This document shows positions 1 to 5,071 of a stretch of DNA of 6,222 nt, piece by piece. The DNA lies in assembly GCA_045593725.1 (NCBI GenBank), contig JAZNXE010000038.1, positions 1 to 6,222 on the forward strand. Reading direction: 5' to 3'. The DNA comes from HGM12713 sp045593725. Lineage in GTDB: Bacteria > Bacillota > Clostridia > Oscillospirales > CAG-272. The position numbers were made by a program, and so were the translations under genes. How positions within the stretch are numbered: position 1 is the stretch's first letter; each line of letters opens with the position of its first letter. Under the pieces are notes generated by a model. It had not been told where the DNA came from. It saw nothing but the letters and a program-made list of their open reading frames with translations, and did not search any database.

Positions 1-135
1 TCATGGTGAAACCCGTTTACGGGTAGCAAGTATCCATTGCATGGCTGGCAGGCCAATAAAAGCGCACTTGTGCGCAGCCAGTAGTATTAGGGCTATGCCC
101 GAAAATGAAATACCCCCCGTTATACGGGGGGATAT
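1..135 (+). ncRNA. Candidate structured RNA, 3' portion, entering from the left edge
   Basis: Four compact helices follow one another: ACCCGT/ACGGGT with a TT loop (11-24), a long-range TGGCTG/CAGCCA pairing (42-47 with 75-80) enclosing GCGCAC/GTGCGC (62-75), GGGC/GCCC (90-100), and the terminator hairpin (113-131). Purine-rich linkers such as the one at 101-112 separate them. Nested and serial helices ending in an intrinsic terminator suggest a structured RNA whose 5' part lies outside the window. The pattern is reminiscent of long conserved Clostridia RNAs such as the raiA motif, but I cannot confirm any family. A reading frame is open from base 2 to the stop at 152-154. Its peptide resembles no domain I know and its codons sit on the hairpins, so I favour RNA over protein. 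Confidence 0.45.
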
Positions 136-146
136 TTATTATCTTT
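113..146 (+). terminator. Intrinsic terminator of the left-edge RNA
   Basis: A perfect 8-bp stem CCCCCCGT (113-120) / ACGGGGGG (124-131) with loop TAT is followed by the U-rich run ATATTTATTATCTTTT. It should stop plus-strand transcription entering from the left before the hydrolase promoter. Confidence 0.7.
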
Positions 147-163
147 TACAATAATCCCCTCAA

Positions 164-206
164 CAAGTTCTTTGGGCGACTTTCTCCGAAAGAAAGTCGC
201 GAAAAA
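164..206 (-). repeat. Hairpin element A, copy 1
   Basis: A 10-bp perfect stem GCGACTTTCT (176-185) / AGAAAGTCGC (191-200) with loop CCGAA is flanked by CAAGTTCTTTG on one side and GAAAAAAA on the other. The same element occurs at 1745-1789 (almost identical, same orientation) and at 1261-1305 (opposite orientation, diverged stem). Read on the minus strand the order is T-run, stem, loop with TTCG, stem, CCCAAAGAACTTG. The other two copies lie just after stop codons. This one has no gene on its minus-strand 5' side within the window. Confidence 0.75.
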
Positions 207-253
207 AATTGTTTATAATTCTAACTACAATGTCCGTTTCCAAGATTTACTTG

Positions 254-282
254 TTGAACTTATGTGTAAAATCGTGTATAAT
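254..282 (+). promoter_or_regulatory. Sigma-A type promoter of the wall hydrolase gene
   Basis: TTGAAC (254-259) and TATAAT (277-282) are separated by 17 bp. Transcription would start near 289, giving a leader of about 60 nt. That leader carries a strong GGAGGT (301-306) that is not the site used by the annotated start, plus the AAAGGAG (335-341) that is. Confidence 0.75.
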
Positions 283-347
283 TAAGTGACAAAAAGAAAA
301 GGAGGTAAAAAAATCAAAAAATTAAATAATTCAGAAAGGAGTAAAAA

Positions 348-1235
348 ATGAAGGTAAAAAAATTTGCATTGCGAGGACTCGCTACCCTTCTTCTCGGCTG
401 CGCCCTGTTTGCTCTTCCCATATCTGCCGCTGAGTCAAAGGCAGAACAGCATTCGGGAGAGTGGAAATATAATTTTCCCGCCGACGCCGCTCACGTCACC
501 ATTGAGATTGACGGAGTAAAGGTTCTGGAGGGCGAGGCTGCCATTCTTGATTCGGTTACATACGTTCCGCTCAGAAGCTTCTCGGAGCTATTCAAAGCCG
601 ACAGCATAAGCTGGAACGGATATACCAATACGGCAACCGTGAGAAAGGGTGCTACCGACATAAATATTAAGAGCAATATGTATTATATCGAGGCGGAGGG
701 CAGATATTTCTATTCCTCAACGCCTACGAAAAATATTGACGACAGACTCTTTGTGCCTATCCGTATAATCGCCAAGGCTCTTTGCGTTGACGTGGAGTGG
801 GATTCTCAGCGTCGTACGGTGGTGCTTACCGATACGGGTAAGGCTCTCTTGAGCGCGGCGGAATTTTACGACTCAAACGACCTTTACTGGCTCTCTCGCA
901 TAATCAGCGCGGAGTCGGCAGGAGAGCCTCTTATCGGCAAAATAGCCGTGGGAAACGTAGTGCTTAACCGCAAGGCAAGTAGGTCATATCCCAATACTAT
1001 CTACGGCGTTATTTTTGACCGCAAGGGCGGCACTCAGTTTACACCCGCGGTAACGGGTACTATCTATAAGACACCCACTGCCGAGAGTATTATGGCTGCT
1101 AAAATATGCCTTGAGGGCTATTCGGTTGATACAGCTATTCTCTTCTTTATGAACCCAAGAATTGCTACTAATAACTGGATATCCAAAAACCGCCCCTTCG
1201 CCTTCCGTATCGCTAATCACGATTTCTATTACTGA
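348..1235 (+). CDS. Exported cell wall hydrolase: copper amine oxidase-like N-terminal domains plus SleB (Hydrolase_2) domain
   Basis: This 295-residue protein probably cleaves peptidoglycan outside the membrane. An N-terminal signal peptide is visible (KVKK, hydrophobic 6-27, likely cleavage after Ala28). LLGC at 15-18 resembles a lipobox, but hydrophobic residues continue past it. Residues about 45-165 match the copper-amine-oxidase-like N-terminal domain used as a wall-associated stalk, with its paired signatures YVPLRSFSELF (72-82) and LFVPIRIIAKAL (134-145), each followed by a W-containing strand. Residues about 178-295 are the SleB-type hydrolase: LSRIISAESAGEP with putative catalytic Glu189, AVGNVVLNR, QFTPAVTG, FMNP and the terminal NHDFYY. 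SleB relatives are cortex or wall lytic enzymes. No PG_binding_1 domain is present, and the stalk may replace it. The start is set by AAAGGAG six bases upstream. The gene has its own promoter and is apparently monocistronic. A germination-specific role is not demonstrated; general wall turnover is equally possible. Confidence 0.9.
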   Translation: MKVKKFALRGLATLLLGCALFALPISAAESKAEQHSGEWKYNFPADAAHVTIEIDGVKVLEGEAAILDSVTYVPLRSFSELFKADSISWNGYTNTATVRKGATDINIKSNMYYIEAEGRYFYSSTPTKNIDDRLFVPIRIIAKALCVDVEWDSQRRTVVLTDTGKALLSAAEFYDSNDLYWLSRIISAESAGEPLIGKIAVGNVVLNRKASRSYPNTIYGVIFDRKGGTQFTPAVTGTIYKTPTAESIMAAKICLEGYSVDTAILFFMNPRIATNNWISKNRPFAFRIANHDFYY

Positions 1236-1260
1236 AGGGGAAGTTAGAATTAATAACGAT

Positions 1261-1305
1261 TTTTTCGTACTTTTCTTTCGAGAAAAGTACCAAAAGAACT
1301 TGAAA
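1261..1305 (+). repeat. Hairpin element A, copy 2, just after the hydrolase stop codon
   Basis: The stem GTACTTTTCT (1267-1276) / AGAAAAGTAC (1281-1290) closes a TTCG tetraloop. A T-run precedes it and CAAAAGAACTTGAAA follows. It begins 25 nt after the hydrolase stop and has the same orientation to that gene as copy 3 has to the polymerase gene. Four stem positions differ from the other copies, each matched by a compensating change on the other side. No U-tract follows, so it is not a classic terminator. Confidence 0.8.
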
Positions 1306-1451
1306 ATGGTAGTTGTTTGCACAAACCCAATTTTTAAAGTTTTTGCGGAGCTTTTTCCAAAAAGCGACCGCGTCCCGCCCGTCGCAACGGGCGAAACTCC
1401 TAATCGTTCAAAAAGCGCAGGAGTGGGTGAATTTGAACGGCAAGCCGTTCA

Positions 1452-1490
1452 AAGAGGGCGAACCCTCGCCGGGGGTTCGCCCTTTTATAA
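1452..1490 (+). terminator. Intrinsic terminator for the wall hydrolase transcript
   Basis: AGGGCGAACCC (1455-1465) pairs with GGGTTCGCCCT (1473-1483) around the 7-nt loop TCGCCGG. AAG/TTT pairs extend the base, and TTTTATAATATT follows. It lies about 220 nt after the stop codon, so the transcript would carry the long structured 3' region. Confidence 0.7.
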
Positions 1491-1502
1491 TATTAGCGCT
1501 AA

Positions 1503-1540
1503 TTAAAAAGAGGAAAACCCCCGGCGAGGGTTTTCCTCTT
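1503..1540 (-). terminator. Intrinsic terminator for the polymerase/glycosyltransferase transcript
   Basis: A 13-bp perfect stem (1508-1520 with 1528-1540) has, on the minus strand, the loop TCGCCGG followed by TTTTTAATT. The loop and its CCC/GGG closing pairs are identical to those of the plus-strand terminator, read in its own sense. It lies about 260 nt after the stop codon of the minus-strand gene. Confidence 0.75.
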
Positions 1541-1744
1541 GTCTCGTAAACGAGCCAATTCACCTTTCCTGCGCTATTTTAAGCGTAGGGAATTTCGCTG
1601 ACCGCAGTCAGCGACTTAGGGCTCTGCCCTAAGCACCCGCAAGCCTTTGAAAAGGCTTGACCTAAACTTTAAAGCTTTGGTTTTGTGCGAACATTACTAA
1701 AATAATTACGCACCGCACATTCGTCAGCCGTAATATATTCCTTG

Positions 1745-1789
1745 TTTCAAGTTCTTTGGGCGACTTTCTACGAAAGAAAGTCGCGAAAA
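1745..1789 (-). repeat. Hairpin element A, copy 3, just after the polymerase gene stop codon
   Basis: The stem GCGACTTTCT (1760-1769) / AGAAAGTCGC (1775-1784) has loop ACGAA on the plus strand. It starts 12 nt after the stop codon of the minus-strand gene. Stem and flanks match copy 1 (164-206), differing mainly by one loop base. Confidence 0.8.
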
Positions 1790-1801
1790 TCCAAACAAGC
1801 T

Positions 1802-4495
1802 CTAACCTCTTTCCCGCATCTCGCACACACGCTGCCAGATAAGGTCAGCGGACGCCTTAGCGTCGTAGGACTGGCGGTGGTTGTTTATGAGATTATCGCG
1901 CATAGGCTTAAGAAGCTTGGGATTTTTGGCGAATTTACGGATTTTCTTAGCGGCGAAGCGGCAGCTTGGGATGTAGATAGCCCCCTTAAGCTTACGCACG
2001 TGATAATTCTTTATGCCACGCTCAATATATGTAATACATTTTGTAACGATTATGGGGATACCCAAAGCGGCAGGCTCCGCGATAGCGTTTGCTCCGCTCT
2101 TTCCCGCGAATAGGTCGGCGCAGACCAGATAATCCAGCATTCTGTCGGTGAAATCCACGGCTATAAGGCGTATGTGCTTGGGCGTGCTTTTTGAAAGCTC
2201 GTCAAGCCTTAGGTAAAGCTGGTGGTTCATACCGCAAAGGGCGATTATAGTCATAGGCTCGGTGGCGCGCATAAGATGCTTCACCGTACCCTCAAGTCTT
2301 GCCATACCGTAACCGCCGTCGCAAAGAGCAACAACGAAGGCATCGGCGGGGATACCCAGCTTGGCTCTGCACTCTGCTCGGGCTTCCTCGCCCTTGTATT
2401 TCTCAGCCTCGGGGCGCATAGGAAAGGGAATTTGAGTTACGTTACCGCCCGCGTACATACGTGTGCGCGAGACCTGACTGTATCCCACGTCGCTTGATAT
2501 AAGGAAATTATTGCAATCCACGTTAAACGCGCCGTTGGAGTAAACGTCGGGGCAGAAGCAAATGGTATAGGGTCTTGGGGTCTTAAGCTGATTGATATAG
2601 AAGGGGGTGGACCAGTGGGCGCTGTAAATCACATCGGCGTCCAGCTCCTCTACGTGCTTTACGGCGCGTGGATTTGTTTTTATTCCGCTGAAGGACATAC
2701 GCAGAAGCACAAAGAGCGCAAAGGTATCTCCCGCGATAAGATTGCCCAGCTTACAAAGGAAGCTGAGAATGGGGGAGTGGTTCTGATTTTGCACCGCTCT
2801 GCGGAAGAGCACCTCGGTCTTCTCAAGGTTTTTATCTCCCGTTTCGGTAAAAAATTTGGATTCTACTATCTCGCACCTGTCGCCGTAATACTTGCGGAAC
2901 TCGTCGCACACCGTCCTTGTGGGGATGATATGTCCCTTTCCCGCCTCAACGTAGGTGAATACCACGCGGGGCTTTCGGTTGGGGTCAAGACGCTTGAGAT
3001 TGCCAAGCCGCTCCAGACGCTTTTGCTCCAGAGCCACCTCGGCGGCGGCAAGCATAGCTGTATAAACTATGATAAAATTGGGATAGAAGAAGAAATTATC
3101 CACCATAGACATGCCGAGAATGCATACGGGAGCCATAATAAGCAGCAGCTTATCCACAGAGAAGCGGCGCAGAAGCAGCTCGGCCACGTGCTTTATATGG
3201 ATAAGGAACATAATAGCCCCAAGGATACCCATAGAAGCCAGAAGCTGTACGCCTATATTGTGATACATATTGACAAACAGATTATCCGAGGCGGTTTCGG
3301 CGGTAAAGTATCCAAGGGAGAAGCCCGTGCCAAAGAGTGGGGCGCGGAGGAAATCCAGAAGTCCGTCCTTCCATATAAGAAGGCGGGAGGTAAAAAATCC
3401 GTGGATACTGTCAAGAGAATCAAGGTCAACGTCAAAGCGGAGAAAATCAAGTATCTTTTCAAAAATATTTTTGTAATCCTCGGGGAACTTGACTATAATA
3501 TACGTCAGAGCCGCCAGCGCACTAAGGCAGAGCAGGGCAAGGCTCAGGCGGTTTATTTTCTTATTTCTTCCGTTGAAGCAGCAGAGGATAACGCCAAAGC
3601 CGAGAGCGAATCCGCCCACAACGATAGCCGAGCGGGTGTCAATAAATACGGTGAATACCCAGAAGATAACAGCGGAAGCAAAGGAGAGAATAGGCCATTT
3701 TCTGCCGCGCATAAGATATACCGCCGCCACGATAGAAAGAACCACTACGCCACCGATAATGGTTGCGGGTCCCCACGCTAAGGAGAGCATACTTCTGTTT
3801 ATTCGCGCAAAGCCCCACCTTCTGATAAAGAGACTGTCGCGCAGATGCAGACGGTAGGCAATTACAGCCGTCTGACAAATCACCGCGTAGCCCATAAAGA
3901 TAAGAGTCTTGCAGGCGTAGGCAATACCGTCCTTGGAATGTGCCAGAACGGTGACGAAAAGCATATAAAACGCGGTAAGGACAAAAGCCAGCATAGCCCC
4001 GAAGAGAAGAGTTTTTATGCTCCACTGGGGGCTGAAAAGTCCGTTTGTGATGAAGGCAATATCAAGAAGGATGATGCCCCAGAAGAGTATTCCGCGTTTT
4101 TCGAGCATCTCCCGAAGAAGTCCCGAGGATATGAGTCTGTATATAAGCGTGGCAATAATAATAAGTATGCAGGCCGCGAAATGCCACATAGCGGAGGGGG
4201 CAAGGGAGGGAATCTCTGAGTAAATGGGGACGTCCATTCCTACGACGTAGTACGCCAGAAAGGCGGGGACGATAAATATTTTAAGGTCGTTTGTGAAAAG
4301 ACCCGTAAAGACTGTAATGGCGGTGAGAAGCCACGCGCAGGGGATATATATATTCCTGTCACCCGTAGCGGATATTACGCAGATAAGTGCGAAAAGAGCG
4401 GGGAAGAAAGCGGTATTCTGTATTTTAACAAAAATCGAAATGAGCTTATTTTTCTCGCGTATTCTGTCGAAGATTGTCATATATATGATTGGCAA
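1802..4495 (-). CDS. O-antigen ligase/Wzy-type membrane polymerase fused to a GT28 (MGDG synthase/MurG-like) glycosyltransferase
   Basis: This 897-residue protein has two halves. Residues about 25-486 contain roughly 12-14 hydrophobic segments with hallmarks of the O-antigen ligase/polymerase family: DTRSA (286-290), SRLLIW then PLFGTGF (370-392), and HNIGVQLLASMGILG (412-426). After a charged linker (487-507), a cytosolic-looking GT-B transferase runs to the end. It shows EAGKGH (517-522), in the place of the GxGH-type acceptor loop, H627, FCPDVYSNG (647-655), DGGYG (726-730) and the nucleotide-sugar signature GKSGANAIAEPAALGIP (798-814). Family knowledge suggests glycan polymer assembly or ligation at the membrane plus glycosyl transfer to a lipid-linked acceptor; the substrate is unknown. 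The given start is TTG, 13 nt after GGGAGG (4509-4514). ATG at 4480 is an alternative lacking a good ribosome site. It is monocistronic and stops with TAG. Confidence 0.85.
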   Translation of the reverse strand: MPIIYMTIFDRIREKNKLISIFVKIQNTAFFPALFALICVISATGDRNIYIPCAWLLTAITVFTGLFTNDLKIFIVPAFLAYYVVGMDVPIYSEIPSLAPSAMWHFAACILIIIATLIYRLISSGLLREMLEKRGILFWGIILLDIAFITNGLFSPQWSIKTLLFGAMLAFVLTAFYMLFVTVLAHSKDGIAYACKTLIFMGYAVICQTAVIAYRLHLRDSLFIRRWGFARINRSMLSLAWGPATIIGGVVVLSIVAAVYLMRGRKWPILSFASAVIFWVFTVFIDTRSAIVVGGFALGFGVILCCFNGRNKKINRLSLALLCLSALAALTYIIVKFPEDYKNIFEKILDFLRFDVDLDSLDSIHGFFTSRLLIWKDGLLDFLRAPLFGTGFSLGYFTAETASDNLFVNMYHNIGVQLLASMGILGAIMFLIHIKHVAELLLRRFSVDKLLLIMAPVCILGMSMVDNFFFYPNFIIVYTAMLAAAEVALEQKRLERLGNLKRLDPNRKPRVVFTYVEAGKGHIIPTRTVCDEFRKYYGDRCEIVESKFFTETGDKNLEKTEVLFRRAVQNQNHSPILSFLCKLGNLIAGDTFALFVLLRMSFSGIKTNPRAVKHVEELDADVIYSAHWSTPFYINQLKTPRPYTICFCPDVYSNGAFNVDCNNFLISSDVGYSQVSRTRMYAGGNVTQIPFPMRPEAEKYKGEEARAECRAKLGIPADAFVVALCDGGYGMARLEGTVKHLMRATEPMTIIALCGMNHQLYLRLDELSKSTPKHIRLIAVDFTDRMLDYLVCADLFAGKSGANAIAEPAALGIPIIVTKCITYIERGIKNYHVRKLKGAIYIPSCRFAAKKIRKFAKNPKLLKPMRDNLINNHRQSYDAKASADLIWQRVCEMRERG

Positions 4496-4566
4496 CGCGC
4501 TTCGGCGACCTCCCGTAAGATTTTTGAGATGGAAAACTCGGCATAGAGCATATCCACCTATGATAA

Positions 4567-4595
4567 ATTATACCACCAAAGGCAAAAAAAAGCAA
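4567..4595 (-). promoter_or_regulatory. Sigma-A type promoter of the polymerase/glycosyltransferase gene
   Basis: On the minus strand, TTGCTT (4595-4590), a 17-bp spacer and TATAAT (4572-4567) form a good promoter. Transcription would start near 4560, leaving a leader of about 65 nt that contains GGGAGG and a short upstream frame. The rest of the divergent intergenic stretch (4596-4672) is AT-rich with no gene; AAAAAAATTTTTT near 4650 could act as an UP-like or bent segment. Confidence 0.65.
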
Positions 4596-4672
4596 GAGCT
4601 TTTCACATTTTAGTGACAAAGGGCGGTTTTATAATAATGGATAAAAAATAAAAAAATTTTTTCAAAAAGGTA

Positions 4673-4701
4673 TTGCAATTTAGAAAAAAGTGTGATATAA
4701 T
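4673..4701 (+). promoter_or_regulatory. Sigma-A type promoter of tRNA-Glu
   Basis: TTGCAA (4673-4678) and TATAAT (4696-4701) are 17 bp apart, with A/T tracts upstream. The predicted start is near 4708, about 13 nt before the mature tRNA 5' end. Confidence 0.75.
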
Positions 4702-4720
4702 AACAAAGCTGTGAAAAGAC

Positions 4721-4795
4721 GGCCCGTTGGTCAAGCGGCTAAGACGCTAGCCTCTCACGCTGGAAACATGGGTTCGATTCCCGTACGGGTCACCA
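4721..4795 (+). tRNA. tRNA-Glu (anticodon CTC), CCA encoded
   Basis: The full cloverleaf is readable. The acceptor GGCCCGT (4721-4727) pairs with ACGGGTC (4785-4791), including one G-T pair, then comes discriminator A and an encoded CCA (4793-4795). The anticodon stem CTAGC/GCTGG (4747-4751, 4759-4763) carries the loop CTCTCAC with anticodon CTC at 4754-4756. The T-arm is ATGGG-TTCGATT-CCCGT (4768-4784). It reads GAG codons. It stands alone with its own promoter and terminator, and a restriction-modification module lies downstream, a common setting for integrated DNA. Confidence 0.95.
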
Positions 4796-4839
4796 AAAAA
4801 AGAACAGAGCACATTGTGCTCTGTTCTTTTTTTGGTGAC
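4789..4839 (+). terminator. Terminator of tRNA-Glu, a perfect 51-bp palindrome overlapping the tRNA 3' end
   Basis: GAACAGAGCAC pairs with GTGCTCTGTTC and is flanked by seven A and seven T, giving a strong stem followed by TTTTTTT (4827-4833). The symmetry does not stop at the A/T tracts. GTCACC at 4789-4794, the end of the acceptor stem plus part of CCA, is mirrored by GGTGAC at 4834-4839. All 25 positions on either side of 4814 pair. It can serve either strand. Confidence 0.85.
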
Positions 4840-4984
4840 TCCGTGTCGCTTAGCGACACGGAGTTTGCGAAGCAAACTCATGGGTTCGCATTTTGCGAGC
4901 AAGGCGATGGGAGCTGGCTCACGAGAGCCGCGAGCAAAAATATTCGCCGCAGGCGAAATTCCCGCACACACTACTCAGTGTGTG
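4838..4984. repeat. Cluster of short perfect stem-loops between tRNA-Glu and the methyltransferase
   Basis: Successive hairpins are ACTCCGTGTCGC/GCGACACGGAGT (4838-4864, loop TTA), GAGTTTGC/GCAAACTC (4861-4879, loop GAA), TCGCA/TGCGA (4886-4898), GGCTC/GAGCC (4916-4929), TTCGCC/GGCGAA (4943-4957, loop GCA) and CACACACT/AGTGTGTG (4965-4984), the last followed by TAATTTTT. The first two share bases 4861-4864, so only one can form fully at a time. No gene is supported here. Similar hairpin-dense spacers occur elsewhere in the window. Confidence 0.7.
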
Positions 4985-5010
4985 TAATTTTTGTGGCATT
5001 TTTTATTTCG

Positions 5011-5043
5011 GATCTTGACATTATTCGAGATTTAGAATATAAT
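5011..5043 (+). promoter_or_regulatory. Consensus promoter of the methyltransferase operon with an abutting GATC
   Basis: TTGACA (5015-5020), a 17-bp spacer and TATAAT (5038-5043) match the sigma-A consensus exactly. A GATC (5011-5014) touches the -35 box. Within the promoter, ATTATTC (5020-5026) and GAATATAAT (5035-5043) form an imperfect dyad that could be an operator for the protein's own helix-turn-helix domain; this is inference. Confidence 0.8.
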
Positions 5044-5071
5044 ATATACAACGATATTTTTAGGAGGAACT

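Larger units (their letters stand above)
1261..1789. repeat. Large imperfect inverted repeat of modular hairpins between convergent genes
   Basis: The gap between the two convergent genes holds no credible gene. Read on the plus strand from 1261, and on the minus strand from 1789, the same parts occur in the same order: hairpin A (1267-1290; 1760-1784), AAAGAACTTGAAA, TTTGCACAAACCC (1316-1328) versus TTCGCACAAAACC (1691-1679), an exact TTTAAAGTTT (1333-1342; 1664-1673), hairpin C (1351-1364; 1641-1658), a GC-rich hairpin D (1376-1393; 1615-1633 and 1596-1613), box E AGCGCAGGA-GGTGAATT (1414-1433; 1557-1575), hairpin F (1432-1453; 1543-1554), and a terminator (1452-1486; 1507-1540). The arms meet at the palindrome TTAGCGCTAA (1493-1502). 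The minus arm carries about 45 extra bases (1692-1744). Linkers are conserved while stems differ in sequence. Confidence 0.85.

Noticed and set aside
2..154. Frame open from the left edge with 50 codons
   Set aside because: It coincides with serial perfect hairpins and the terminator stem and shows no domain, so an RNA explanation fits better. It could still be the tail of a gene outside the window.
1162..1549. Two overlapping plus-strand frames of 114 and 78 codons across the hydrolase end and the repeat
   Set aside because: They run through hairpins, repeat boxes and a terminator. No promoter or ribosome site supports them, and such frames commonly arise in dispersed repeats.
1261..1789. 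CRISPR array or insertion sequence
   Set aside because: No regularly spaced direct repeats, no transposase frame and no clear target-site duplication were seen. The symmetry is between two opposed modular arms rather than terminal repeats around a gene.
1742..2113. Plus-strand frame of 123 codons
   Set aside because: It starts in hairpin A and continues antisense to the conserved C-terminal part of the glycosyltransferase, with no independent support.
2615..3781. Long plus-strand open frame of 388 codons
   Set aside because: It lies wholly antisense to the well-supported polymerase/transferase gene, has no recognisable domain or suitable ribosome site, and its composition is what the reverse frame of a G+C-biased third-position gene gives.
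4767..4888. 10-bp direct repeat CATGGGTTCG as attachment sites flanking an integrated element
   Set aside because: The repeat is short, the two copies are only about 112 bp apart and enclose only hairpins, and no integrase is visible. It is noted only as a curiosity.
4747..4971. Minus-strand frame of 74 codons with the tail PYGNRTHVSSVRG
   Set aside because: It is the reverse complement of the tRNA-Glu and its terminator. This kind of peptide is a well-known false prediction over tRNA genes.
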